Positions 19,801 through 29,008 of a stretch of 42,823 bases of DNA are shown here, in pieces (position 1 is the stretch's first letter; every line of letters starts with the position of its first letter). The position numbers and the translations under genes are program-made. The notes beneath the pieces were generated by a model that did not search any database, was not told the DNA's origin, and worked only from the letters and a program-made list of their open reading frames with translations. The DNA comes from a virus: positions 1 through 42,823 of IMG/VR virus record IMGVR_UViG_3300032241_000902. One strand, 5' to 3'.

Positions 19801-22800
19801 CTTAAGAAGTGCAGGCTATGTTAATACAGCAGATGTGTTTTTAAGTTTAGGTAGCATTTCTCAACTAACTAGCCAAACAGTGGATACTATTACATCTGGA
19901 GTTTACTATGTTATTTTATCTGTAGGTACCACTGATTTTACACAATTAGGTGCTACTAGTAATACAGCAGGAATATCTTTTAAAGCATCCAGTGCCGGAA
20001 TTGGAACTGGAACAGTTTCTGTTGATGTTACACAAGTAAATGAAGGTGCATATATTTGGTGTGCATTTGATAACACATTTAGTGTTAACAGTTGGAATGT
20101 TTATAGATTGACAGATGTAAATATTCGTGTAGAAAATTTAACTTATAGTAACAATGTTTTAACAATAACTTGTCAAAATCTTGTAAAATTAAGTGTAGGT
20201 TCTTATATAGGACTAATGCTAGATACTAGTATATCTATCAAAGGACTAAACGGGTTTTTCAAAATTACAAGTGTAAAACTGAATACATTTACAGTATCGG
20301 CAACTGTAACAGGTTTACCTACACAGTTTAATAATGCTGCAAATTTAATTGTCTATAGTTTAGTATCACAAAGATCTAATTCGATTGATACAATAGATAC
20401 TATACTTCCTAAAAGTATTAAATCAGGAAATTTTATTTGGACAGACGATAGCGGTGACGGTAAATGGGCATCGTGGATATATAATCCTGTTTATAAAAAA
20501 TCGTCTATTTCAAATGTTTTAACTTCAAATAATTTACAATTTGGTAGAAACATTGCAATGAGCGTCCAGGGAAATATTGCAGCTGTAAGCATGCAAACTG
20601 GCCAAATTAGTACATATGATAAAATTGGTCGATCTGTGGCTTGGACACAGCGACAATATATTCAAGTACCTTTTATTGCAAATAATAATGTAAATGCTAT
20701 TAATACTATTGCAACAACGCTTGCTATTAGTGCTGACGGATCTTGGCTTGCTACAGGTTCACCAGCAGCAGGATTTATAGCAACTAGATATGTAGGGCCA
20801 TACAATTCTTCTAATACGTACTCAAGTGGTGACATTGTATCTTATTCAGATATGTATTACAAGGCTGTAGTATCGGTTCCTACAAATCAAACTCCAAACA
20901 CAGCTTCTTACTATTGGAATCTTGTTTTTTATATTCCTGTAGATCTTACAGCCAGTAATTCAATTTTAGCACAACAGGGTGTTATTAGCCTATATAAGAA
21001 AGATGCTAATAATTTATATCAATTAGTAGATAGTATTATTAGTCCAATACCTTCGGCAAATGAAAATTTTGGATCTAGCTTAGTCTTTGATGATAATAAT
21101 TTGTTTATTGGTGCTAGCGGATACAATAATTCAACTGGAAGAGTTTATAAATTAACCTATAATACAGTCGAAGAATTTTATACATTCTATGACGACATAG
21201 GTAGTTCAGGAAAAACTATTAAAGTTTTGAGTTCCGCCGGAATTGTTGCTGGACAATCTGTTAACGGCACAGGGTTCACCAAAGGCCAACTAGTTGATTC
21301 AGTATTGACTAGACTAGTGTTTACAGCTATTAGCGGCTTACCAGGGTATATTCGGGATACTCAAAATAATAATGTTCCAATAACATCTATTACAGCCGGA
21401 ACAATTGTATCGGGAACTGGTATTTTTAACAATACATCTGTAGTAAGTGCTGGAACCGATGTTAGTGGTAAAAGTTACATTTTAGTTCGAAGTGTACAAG
21501 ATTTAGCTCCGACAATTTCAACAATTATATTAACTAATGGTACTACATCTTTTAATGTAATTGTTAATTCTGTAGTAAGTGCAGCAACAATTATTTTAAC
21601 ACAGGCACCGGACTCGACACCGTCTGGAAAATTAACTTTTTCCACTACAGCGTGGCAATACTCTGGAATTATTGGATACGGCGACGCAATTAATAATTTT
21701 TACGGAAGCCATTTGTCTTTAAGTTTAGATGGATCTACATTATTAGTATCAGCTTCTGGCGGCCATGTTGGCAAAGTTTATATCTATCGTCCAGGAACAA
21801 CAGTACAAACAATTACAGGGCTTGACAATAGTTTTGGTTCAAGTACTGCTATTTCGTCAGACGGTGATTATATTGCAATAAGCAACGAATTATCTGCAAC
21901 TAGTAAAATTAATGAGCACGGAACTGTTGGAGTATACAAACTTACAAACAATCAGTTTGTTAAGATACAAGATATTCGTGATCATTATCTTGATCTTGGT
22001 AGCAACTTCGGAACTAAAGTTGCTTTTATGAATAATTCATCTACCTTGGTAGTTTATAGTGAAAACGCTGCAGGTTCGATTGAAACAACTATCGATGTAT
22101 ATTCTGTGTTACTATCAAATAGTCAGACCTTGTATGGTACTCCTTATGTTAATAGTACTGATTTAAACAAATCATTAACAGCAACTACATTTGATAAGGA
22201 ATCGACAAAGTTTACTACAACAGTGCCAGGGAGCGGGCGCATTGATATCTATGATAGATATAATACTACTTGGGTCTATAGTGAAAGCATTGTAAACGAA
22301 GATCAACAATTAGACGGCTTTGGTTTAGGTTTTGCTGTTGGTAACAATAATATTCTAGTAGGTTCGCCTTTGGCAACAGTTAAGACTAATCTTAATTCTG
22401 GATTGGTTTATGCTTATACTAAATCACTGAACGCTTTAAGCTGGACAAAATTCAGATCGCAAATCGATGTTGTTGATATTAGTAAACTTAAAAAATCTTT
22501 CTTATATAATAGAATTAATAACGAACTAGTAACTTATTTAGATGTTATAGATCCAATACAAGGAAAGATTGCAGGACCGGCAGACGAAGAAATAAAATAC
22601 AAAACATTTTATGATCCAGCGGTGTATTCCTATTCTGACGGAACTGTCGATGTAACAGTTAGTAACGGTACATATTGGTCCAATAATCAGTTAGGTCAAT
22701 TATGGTGGGATCTCAGAACAACTAAATTTGTTACTCCTTATTTTGCAGATGTAGCTTATAGAAACAATATATGGAATCAACTTGCACCTGGCGCAAGTGT

Positions 22801-25800
22801 GGATGTCTATGAGTGGATTTCTACAAACCTTACACCAAACCAATGGGATGCGCAAGCAGATACACCTGCTGGGCTAGCTCTTGGTATAAGTGGTACAAGT
22901 TTATACGGAAACAGTGTATATACAGTTCGCCAGCGTTATAATTCAGTCACACAAAAATTTGTTAATACTTATTACTATTGGGTTAAAAATAAAGCCCTTG
23001 TTCCTACAGTAGCTGGCCGACAAATTTCTGCACAAGCAGTATCTAATCTGATTTCTAATCCAAAGAACGCTGCCTATACATATATGGCACTGATTGGAAA
23101 AGATTCTTTCAGCCTAGTTAATGCTTACCAATATCTTAGCGATACCAAGATTGCCTTGGCGGTTGAATATTGGAATACTGATAGTATACACCGAAACATA
23201 CATAGCCAATGGAAATTAATCAGTACTGATACCAGTGTCGATCTTCCACATACTATTGAACAAAAATGGATCGACAGCTTGTGTGGTGTTGACACAGTTG
23301 GTCGCCCTGTTCCTGATATTAATTTGCCGTTTAAATTAAAATATGGCATTGAAAATCGCCCTCGTCAAGGTATGTTCATCAATAGAGTAGAGGCACTAAA
23401 AGAATTTGTCGAAGCTGCTAATATTGCATTAGCAATAAATCAAATTGTTAAAAATTATAATTTAACTGGATTAGAATCTTACGATGCTGAACCTAATGTG
23501 ATTACAGGCTTGTATGATACAACACTAGATACTTCTGTAGAATTATCGTATGTTAATACAGCATTATTCCAACGTGCTATACTAGTACCGATTATTACTA
23601 ATGGAAATATTACTGGAATTAATGTGGTAAACTCGGGAAAAGGTTATCTAATTGCTCCATATGTTAGTATTATTGGTCCAGGCAAAGGCGCAGTTGTTAG
23701 AGCAATCATTGACACTCTAGGTAGAATTGTAAATGCAACTATAATATCTCCAGGATATGGTTACGATAGTACAACTACCTGTAGCGTAAGGGATTATAGT
23801 GTACTAGTGCATAGTGATTCTCAAGCAAACGGTGCTTGGAGTATCTATTCTTTTGACCCAACTTATATTGATAATGCATCTGGGCTAGTCACTGGATTAT
23901 GGTCTAGAATTTTAACACAAAGTTACGATGTTAGAAACTATTGGACGTACATTGATTGGTACGGGTCCTATTCTGATGCTACAAATAAAGTTTTATACAC
24001 AGCTACACAATTTACAGCTGCTGATCATATTGTACAAACTTATGCTGATTTAAATTCTATCTCAGTATCAATTGGAGAAGTAGTTAAGGTAGCAACAGTT
24101 AATACAGGCGGATGGGAGCTTCTTTACAAGTATGCAGATTCCACAAGTATTGATTGGACATTAAGTTACAGTGTAGTAGGTATACAAAATGGTACAATAC
24201 AATTAAGTAGTAGTTTATATCAAACTGATTTTACAGCGGTAGGCTACGATGCTAGCATCTATGATGGTGGGTCGTTTGACGTTAAGGCGGCCACTGAGTT
24301 AAGATTAATCTTAACAACATTGAAGAATGATATCTTTATTAATACACTAAAAGGAACTTATTTAGATTTATTCTTTAGAAGTGTGCGTTATGCACACAGC
24401 GAGCAATTGTATCTTGATTGGATATTTAAAACTAGTTTTGTTAGAGCTACTCATAATGTAGGTGCTCTAGGACAACCTGTGTACTATCCTATTGATAATC
24501 TAAGTAATTTTCAAAATTATGTTGATGAAGTTAAGCCTTACAAGACTAAAATTCGAGAATATATAAGCGATTATACAGCACTAGATACTGCAGAATCTGC
24601 TGTTACAGATTTTGATTTACCTCCAGTGTATACAAATAATCAATTAACATTGATGCATACACAAGTAGTTAATGAAAAAATTAATGTAGACTCGACACAA
24701 ATAAACACTTATCCTTGGAAATTCTGGGCAGATAATACTGGATATACTGTTACTGAATTAAAGATTGTTGATGGAGGCTCAGGCTATATCACAGAACCGC
24801 AGATTGTTTTTAGTAGCTCTAGTGGATCAGGGGCAACCGCGGTAGCTTACTTTACAAATGGTGTTATCAATAGATTAATATTGTTAACGTCTGGTCGAGG
24901 GTATCTATCTGCACCTACAGTAAGTATAATTGGCGGCTTAGGCATTGGCGGCGTTGCTGCTAGAGCTATTGCAATAATTGGCGATGGAGTAGTTAGATCT
25001 AATCTAGTAGGAATAAAATTTGATAGATTAACCTATGGCAATTATATTACAGATATAAATGTTACGACTACCCACTCAGGATCGGGTTCTTTATTACAAT
25101 TTTCATTAGAGTGGGCTCCTGATATTCGTGTAGGGCAATCAACTGTTACAATTGACAATGTATTAGTTCTAAGAGAATTGTATACACTATCTATCGTTAG
25201 TTCAATTAAATCTGGATATACACAGTACTCTGGAATAATAACGTTTACCTCGCCCCCGACTAAAGGGTCTGCAATCGTAATAACATACAAAAAAGATGTT
25301 TCTTTACTTAATGCTGCAGATAGAATTGAATTTTTCTATAATCCTGTAACCGGAGAACTAGGTAAAGATTTGAATCAGCTAATGACAGGAATCGATTACG
25401 GCGGAACTATTGTAGGAAATTTAGGGTTTAATACGGGGCTCGGGTGGGGCGAATTTGTCTATGCAACCCAAGGCTGGGATACATTTGACCCAGCATTTAA
25501 TGACTATATCGTAACTGTCGACGCCGGTACTAGTTTTAATTTTACATTACCATATACTCCTGCACAAGGTACAGAAATTAATGTATATTATACTGAAAAG
25601 TTGTCAACATCTGTTGTATCGGATGGTGTGCAACTGATGTATCCGTTTAGTGTATATTTGTTCCCAGTAGAAGCTACGATTCAAACAATACTAGCCTCTC
25701 AAACACCTGCGCATGTTACAGTTTCGACAAATGTTGCTAATCCAACACTTGATTTATTCTCTATCTCAACAAATGTTCAGGCTTCTTTAGTTGCAGAATC

Positions 25801-28800
25801 TGGCACCGCTGGTCAATCAACTATTGTGTTTAGTAATGTACTTAATGTAGTTTTTGGTCAGTATGTATCAGGAGTTGGCGTAGAATTTGGTACAACTGTC
25901 TCTGGTTATACGGAAACAACAGTAATTTTATCTAATAATTTATTTTTAGATGCAACTGGATCTTACACATTCTTTTCTTTAGGTAAAATTTTAACTGTTA
26001 CCGATACTTCAGGCATTGGAGTTGGGATGGGTATTGTAGGCAATGGGTTTAACACACAGTATGTAACTAAAATTCAAAATTCTACAACTTTATACATTAG
26101 TACTCCGCCTTCTTCTGTTATCCTATCAGGCGAGTCTCTTATTTTTAGTGGAAATGTTGCAGGTTCGACAACACTTTATTTAAATTCGGTCGCTAATATA
26201 AATGTTAATGATGTTGTAACTTGTAGTCAAAATTCTGTTCTTGGATACAATACTACAGTAGTATCTATAGATGCAATCAATTCTGCTGTTGAATTGAGTC
26301 AGATTTTATACTCTAGTGTGATAAATGATATTAATTTTACATTTAGTAAAGTACTACAACAGCCAACAGATGCGTCATCATTTCCAAATGGTACTTTGTT
26401 ATTAACTAATCCTGTTCCTGCTGGTAGTACACTTGTTATTTCTGGTTATCCTGCTGTTGGTATTCGTATAGATGCAGAAGATTTTGACCCTAATACCGGA
26501 ATATCGCAGACTAACCCAAATGCTATAATGCCTTCGGTAACAATATCAAGAGTGAGTTCTCAATATTTGACAGTTAATTCATTTGCAGACGGCAGTACAA
26601 CTTATACAATCAATGTGCCGCTCACTTATGCACCTGAAACAGATGGTAGTATTGTTATAATACGTCAAAGTACTAGTGACGGCACTATTGCTCCTGTAGA
26701 AGTAGATACATACTTGACTAGTGGAGATCTAAATTATTCGAATGGAATTTACCTCACAGCATCAGGAATAAGTGCAGATGATATTGTTATGGACGGCGAT
26801 GGATTCGTTACTACAACAACCAGTCCTGCACCAGAAGAAGTTGTTCCTGGCCAAGTAGTAGATGCACTAGCTGTTAAAGTATATGACAGACCGACTTCAG
26901 GAAGTGCAAAAATTGATGTTGAAAATTATATTGCATCTGGATCTATGGCAACTTTTAATTTAAAAGAATCCCTAAGTAGTAAACGTTCAATTATTGTTAA
27001 AGTTGATAATGCTATTCAAACATTGAATATAGATTACACAGTCGATTATGAAACACAATCGATTACTTTTGATACCACACCGTCTGCCGGACAAGTAGTA
27101 ACAATCTTTAATATTGGTTATGCAGGAGAAAATATTTTAGATATTGACTATTTTGTAGGAAATGGAGTAACAACTGAGTTTATTACAAAAGCTCCGTGGC
27201 TAGATAGTGTTTCGTCTGCAGTCTATATTAACGGTGTTGCAAGCAATGTACAATTGTTCAAAACAGATAATTCATATTTGTTAAGCAATCTAGTTGGTAT
27301 TAGATTTATCAATGCACCAACAAGCGGAGTTTTAATTAATTATATTATTGTTAGTGGTAATCAGCCAACATTTGCTATAACTAATACAGAAACTATTGCT
27401 GCAAATGGCAATACTTCATATACCTTAGCATACCCTATTGGAGAAACATTGCCTGACGAACCTAATATGATAGTTCGTGTTAATCAGCAAATTTTACCAG
27501 GACCAGTATCGGTATATTTTACTATTGCTAGCAATAGACTAACTTATACAATTGATAACAATCGTGTACCTCCTTACACGGTATCAGCTGCTGATGTTGT
27601 TGTAACTGTCTCAGGTGTTATTTTAGTTGATGGCAAAGATTATGTTTTAGATCTTGGAGGCGTGTCTATAAAAATTACTAAAGAAATTTATAAACAATAT
27701 TCAGGAAAACAGATAGTAATTAGTGTAAACACTGGCCAAGGATATACATATAATCCATCTACCAGACAAATTACATTCTCTACTCCATATTCTAATACAG
27801 ACATAGTGGAAGTATTCAGTGCATACCGTCATGATACTTTAGACTTGCAAAGAACTGCAATTACAGTAGATTCTAGCGTAAATCTAACACCAGATTCTAT
27901 GGAATTTTATTCCTATCAATCAATTATTGGCGGGACTATTGTATTAGATAGAAGTGTGTTAAACGAAAGCTATATTTGGGTAGTTAAAAATACTGAATTA
28001 CTAACTCCGGGCGTTGATTATAAATTAAATGATGATCATACAAGTATTCAACTAGCTCTTAATCCTGATATAACTGATACTATCACTTTAATTACATTTG
28101 GTAGCAATATTATTAAATCCGGAATATCATATATGCAATTTAAAGATATTCTTAATAGAACTTCTTACAAGCGTTTAAATGCTAACAAACGTAGTAAACT
28201 AGTTACCGATTTGCATTGGAATAGTACTTCTATCGAGTTAGAGGATGCAACTAACTTTGAAACGCCTGCACAAAACTTAAATATTCCAGGAGTAGTCGAG
28301 ATACGAGGTGAACGTATTGAGTATTTTGGTAAAATTGGAAATATTTTAATTAATCTACGTCGGGGCACTCTAGGAACTGGTATTAATACTTTAGTTAAAA
28401 CTGGGAACTTTGTACAGGATATCGGCAGAACAGAAACGATTCCATACCAAGATTCGGTTAGTACTAGTACCATTGTATCAAATGGCACAAATACAGTACC
28501 GTTAGGATTTGTACCTAAGTCGGTTAACGAAATAGAAGTATTTGTCGGCGGCTATGATATTAGTGCTGTATGGGCATCAGGTGTTGAATACTCTGTAGGG
28601 ACTGTGGTTAATAATGGAAGTTATACATATCGTTGTATTACAGCACACACTAGTGGGTCTACATTTTCTCTAGATTCTGCTAACTGGGCGTTTTTCATTG
28701 GAAATATCAGGCTTAAGAAAGAATCTTATAAGGTATTTAATGTTAATGTTGCTCCGTATAGCCCGGCCGGTGATGTAACATTCCCTGCAGACTTTTCAGT

Positions 28801-28981
28801 AGACGGCGCTACAGCAAAAATAACATTAACTAATTTGTTATCTATAGGAACTCAAATTACCGTAGTTAAAACAACCGGAGTTGCGTGGGATAATGCATCT
28901 AGCATACTATATGACGATAGCAAAATTGCTCAATTCTTGAAAGATGCTCCAGGAATTTGGTACTCGAGCTATAAAACTTAA
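13871..28981 (+). CDS. giant baseplate wedge/virion structural protein at the gp7 position (5036 residues)
   Basis: A single open frame of 15.1 kb. The N-terminal 170 residues (GLSANLLPKFYQTIANKKFL; YVDYINQINVFGGNTKNHNR; WDPHIDWDKFVNFQNYYWLP) belong to a family of very large virion proteins I recall from marine T4-like phages. Its place directly after gp6 is that of T4 gp7 (1032 residues), so I infer a gp7-like wedge arm. Seen inside: chitin-binding-like modules (W...Y..G.IV.Y...YY) near residues 1450, 1580, 1760, 2306 and 4897; an FG-GAP-like beta-propeller at about 2220-2855; GSGY/GKGY beta repeats near 3250 and 3635; a tandem G.G.V.G.G module at about 3985-4160; and a C-terminal YKRLNANKRSKLVTDLHW block followed by IPGVVEIRGERIEYF and LRRGTLGTG. 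Ribosome site AGGA at 13857-13860 lies in gp6. No frame break is seen. Confidence 0.85.
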   Translation: MANNNVIGEKGLSANLLPKFYQTIANKKFLQSTVDQLFQPGTLTKTTGYIGRENAKASTGADVYVKAADAIRQNYQLEPGITVTDNLGNVTFFKDYVDYINQINVFGGNTKNHNRLNKQEFYSWDPHIDWDKFVNFQNYYWLPYGPDTITVYGPHATINTTYNVKIQSEGANNQYIFTPDGATPDPVLKLYRGVTYTFNISSPGNPFSFKTVRSLGTDHRYSYLTSIDNYGVTSGTVTFTVPENAPSILFYQSETDINLGGVIEIFSINADTTIDVASEILGKSSVTLPDGTVLSNGMKLAFGGNVTPAEYANGQFYVEGVGIAIKLIPETVLEVVSTYSTNESIPFDSVGFDKEPWETATGYAGSVDYITINRASRDHNPWSRYNRWFHQDVINASAVYNNNTPILDQTSRATRPIIEFQSDLRLFNFGTKAIIDVDILDNTTGNTSLNKNAIPVFTAIEGQTGYNEPTTVATVSIALSPGMLVLFTGDPDPLVQNKIFRVEYLDVKHLNGGSNQLHLVEVATPELDQVVLVKQGKFQGQMFWFNGTTWIQAQQKTTVNQPPLFDIFDSNGVSVGDTTVYNGSTFIGTRVFSYKQGSGSADNVLGFPLSYQNVSNIGDIVFNFNLVTDTFEYKKTAIVETQKLDSGFLSILDYAGNTEYVNGWQTCKVDSAQAAIRIYKNSGLVNNFRIDIYDDINSLSDLVVRVYINGKRLDPSLWTLTNRGLYKNIRLTNSIALTDVLTIKAFSAQPINSNGYYEIPVNLQNNPLNAEIGDFTLGEVINHVDSIIDNLYQTVNNQGMLTSQFVGVFPGDSDLRNLGNVTPYGTKFVQHSGPLSLGIYHTTSETNNIIKAIEQSREDYNNFKRNFISTATNLGIDGDPVTIVNQVLQKLNADKPHVAPYYFSDMVPYGACVVTDLTVIDHRIRQYPLSAVFTLDTLSNKAVGVYLNGVQLIHGQDYTFSNQGFVIIDSSVSIINGDTISTYEYDSTDGCFVPSTPSKLGMWPVYAPKIYTDTALVDPQTVIQGHDGSVILAYGDYRDELLLELEKRIFNNIKVKYDTDIFDITDFIPSYNRSTDYNVSEFNEVLAPNFYKWTSLVGKDLTTPLNYDRTNSFTYNYSFNTAPDGTGLPGYWRGVYRWLLDTDRPNICPWEMLGFSIQPSWWIAVYGPAPYTSNNLPMWQDIAAGIVRQPGVPIAYKPKFAKPFLVDRLPVDEFGNLISPQQSGLATGMVRPRIDNNFVFGDGSPVESAWARSSYYPFSVIIASILLTPAKSFGILLDRSRISRNVAGQLVYSETGLRIKPSDIVLPSVYSSTTRVQTAGLVNYIVDLIFNYIFSNNIVGYNSYATDLATMDVKLSYRVGAFTNKSQFNLLLESKTPSSSGNVFVPTEDYSVFLNKSSSVEKLVYSGVVVTKLSTGFEIKGYSITQPYFKYYAPKNTGVSINVGGISENFVNWSENQTYTTGTIVQYGGKYYRTISMVTSSTSFDSTEFVPLSSLPITGGANAYIRTGWDKSTTLVAPYGTLFATIQDVVDFLIGYGENLKDQGFTFDDFNNNLDLVANWETSAREFLFWTTQNWSSGQDKWSDWAPNQPYTYGSIVRYEGDYYSALTNIAVSSLFDSTKWSLLPGLSNVGSSVISLSPSANGINFTTNLTVVDSITNKFNPYEIFKVDGTPLEVAHIDSYRQENNVTYSPRTTDGIYGAAFYLVQNEHVVVINNSTIFNDVIYNPASGYRQERLKVSGYITNGWYGGLDIPGFIFDAAAIELWQPYKDYNSGDIISYQNYYYSANKFIAGESKFTASNWTQLSGKPTSQILPNWTNSATQFRDFYSLEVDSFDTAQQQMAQHLIGYQKRQYLHNIVQDDVSEFKFYQGMIREKGTQNVLNKLFDVLSSDAEESLTFYEEWALRVGQYGAANAFDDVEFILDQGKFNRSNPQATVLVNSFDSTINPFVIQQTPNDVYVKPLGYESTPFPVVENFQPFLRSAGYVNTADVFLSLGSISQLTSQTVDTITSGVYYVILSVGTTDFTQLGATSNTAGISFKASSAGIGTGTVSVDVTQVNEGAYIWCAFDNTFSVNSWNVYRLTDVNIRVENLTYSNNVLTITCQNLVKLSVGSYIGLMLDTSISIKGLNGFFKITSVKLNTFTVSATVTGLPTQFNNAANLIVYSLVSQRSNSIDTIDTILPKSIKSGNFIWTDDSGDGKWASWIYNPVYKKSSISNVLTSNNLQFGRNIAMSVQGNIAAVSMQTGQISTYDKIGRSVAWTQRQYIQVPFIANNNVNAINTIATTLAISADGSWLATGSPAAGFIATRYVGPYNSSNTYSSGDIVSYSDMYYKAVVSVPTNQTPNTASYYWNLVFYIPVDLTASNSILAQQGVISLYKKDANNLYQLVDSIISPIPSANENFGSSLVFDDNNLFIGASGYNNSTGRVYKLTYNTVEEFYTFYDDIGSSGKTIKVLSSAGIVAGQSVNGTGFTKGQLVDSVLTRLVFTAISGLPGYIRDTQNNNVPITSITAGTIVSGTGIFNNTSVVSAGTDVSGKSYILVRSVQDLAPTISTIILTNGTTSFNVIVNSVVSAATIILTQAPDSTPSGKLTFSTTAWQYSGIIGYGDAINNFYGSHLSLSLDGSTLLVSASGGHVGKVYIYRPGTTVQTITGLDNSFGSSTAISSDGDYIAISNELSATSKINEHGTVGVYKLTNNQFVKIQDIRDHYLDLGSNFGTKVAFMNNSSTLVVYSENAAGSIETTIDVYSVLLSNSQTLYGTPYVNSTDLNKSLTATTFDKESTKFTTTVPGSGRIDIYDRYNTTWVYSESIVNEDQQLDGFGLGFAVGNNNILVGSPLATVKTNLNSGLVYAYTKSLNALSWTKFRSQIDVVDISKLKKSFLYNRINNELVTYLDVIDPIQGKIAGPADEEIKYKTFYDPAVYSYSDGTVDVTVSNGTYWSNNQLGQLWWDLRTTKFVTPYFADVAYRNNIWNQLAPGASVDVYEWISTNLTPNQWDAQADTPAGLALGISGTSLYGNSVYTVRQRYNSVTQKFVNTYYYWVKNKALVPTVAGRQISAQAVSNLISNPKNAAYTYMALIGKDSFSLVNAYQYLSDTKIALAVEYWNTDSIHRNIHSQWKLISTDTSVDLPHTIEQKWIDSLCGVDTVGRPVPDINLPFKLKYGIENRPRQGMFINRVEALKEFVEAANIALAINQIVKNYNLTGLESYDAEPNVITGLYDTTLDTSVELSYVNTALFQRAILVPIITNGNITGINVVNSGKGYLIAPYVSIIGPGKGAVVRAIIDTLGRIVNATIISPGYGYDSTTTCSVRDYSVLVHSDSQANGAWSIYSFDPTYIDNASGLVTGLWSRILTQSYDVRNYWTYIDWYGSYSDATNKVLYTATQFTAADHIVQTYADLNSISVSIGEVVKVATVNTGGWELLYKYADSTSIDWTLSYSVVGIQNGTIQLSSSLYQTDFTAVGYDASIYDGGSFDVKAATELRLILTTLKNDIFINTLKGTYLDLFFRSVRYAHSEQLYLDWIFKTSFVRATHNVGALGQPVYYPIDNLSNFQNYVDEVKPYKTKIREYISDYTALDTAESAVTDFDLPPVYTNNQLTLMHTQVVNEKINVDSTQINTYPWKFWADNTGYTVTELKIVDGGSGYITEPQIVFSSSSGSGATAVAYFTNGVINRLILLTSGRGYLSAPTVSIIGGLGIGGVAARAIAIIGDGVVRSNLVGIKFDRLTYGNYITDINVTTTHSGSGSLLQFSLEWAPDIRVGQSTVTIDNVLVLRELYTLSIVSSIKSGYTQYSGIITFTSPPTKGSAIVITYKKDVSLLNAADRIEFFYNPVTGELGKDLNQLMTGIDYGGTIVGNLGFNTGLGWGEFVYATQGWDTFDPAFNDYIVTVDAGTSFNFTLPYTPAQGTEINVYYTEKLSTSVVSDGVQLMYPFSVYLFPVEATIQTILASQTPAHVTVSTNVANPTLDLFSISTNVQASLVAESGTAGQSTIVFSNVLNVVFGQYVSGVGVEFGTTVSGYTETTVILSNNLFLDATGSYTFFSLGKILTVTDTSGIGVGMGIVGNGFNTQYVTKIQNSTTLYISTPPSSVILSGESLIFSGNVAGSTTLYLNSVANINVNDVVTCSQNSVLGYNTTVVSIDAINSAVELSQILYSSVINDINFTFSKVLQQPTDASSFPNGTLLLTNPVPAGSTLVISGYPAVGIRIDAEDFDPNTGISQTNPNAIMPSVTISRVSSQYLTVNSFADGSTTYTINVPLTYAPETDGSIVIIRQSTSDGTIAPVEVDTYLTSGDLNYSNGIYLTASGISADDIVMDGDGFVTTTTSPAPEEVVPGQVVDALAVKVYDRPTSGSAKIDVENYIASGSMATFNLKESLSSKRSIIVKVDNAIQTLNIDYTVDYETQSITFDTTPSAGQVVTIFNIGYAGENILDIDYFVGNGVTTEFITKAPWLDSVSSAVYINGVASNVQLFKTDNSYLLSNLVGIRFINAPTSGVLINYIIVSGNQPTFAITNTETIAANGNTSYTLAYPIGETLPDEPNMIVRVNQQILPGPVSVYFTIASNRLTYTIDNNRVPPYTVSAADVVVTVSGVILVDGKDYVLDLGGVSIKITKEIYKQYSGKQIVISVNTGQGYTYNPSTRQITFSTPYSNTDIVEVFSAYRHDTLDLQRTAITVDSSVNLTPDSMEFYSYQSIIGGTIVLDRSVLNESYIWVVKNTELLTPGVDYKLNDDHTSIQLALNPDITDTITLITFGSNIIKSGISYMQFKDILNRTSYKRLNANKRSKLVTDLHWNSTSIELEDATNFETPAQNLNIPGVVEIRGERIEYFGKIGNILINLRRGTLGTGINTLVKTGNFVQDIGRTETIPYQDSVSTSTIVSNGTNTVPLGFVPKSVNEIEVFVGGYDISAVWASGVEYSVGTVVNNGSYTYRCITAHTSGSTFSLDSANWAFFIGNIRLKKESYKVFNVNVAPYSPAGDVTFPADFSVDGATAKITLTNLLSIGTQITVVKTTGVAWDNASSILYDDSKIAQFLKDAPGIWYSSYKT
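20545..22430 (+). other. beta-propeller-like (FG-GAP) section in the giant protein
   Basis: About residues 2220-2855 contain at least six blade-like repeats that combine a phase of 'FG', a DG-type turn and a hydrophobic strand. Examples are LQFGRNIAMSVQGNIAAVSM, ISADGSWLATGSP, NFGSSLVFDDNNLFIGASGY, FYGSHLSLSLDGSTLLVSAS, SFGSSTAISSDGDYIAISNE and DGFGLGFAVGNNNILVGSP. Blades typically end with VYKL/VYIY/VYAY strands. Such repeats form propellers that bind proteins or sugars. Confidence 0.65.
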
Positions 28982-28986
28982 TGATA

Positions 28987-28998
28987 AAATACTCAGAT
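28987..28998 (+). promoter_or_regulatory. 12-base late-promoter upstream element, degenerate copy 3
   Basis: AAATACTCAGAT matches AACTACGCACAT at 9 of 12 positions and ends exactly 12 bases before TAAATA (29011-29016). The spacing is the same as for the two exact copies, which is why I list it despite the mismatches. Confidence 0.4.
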
Positions 28999-29008
28999 AA
29001 TACTACCA

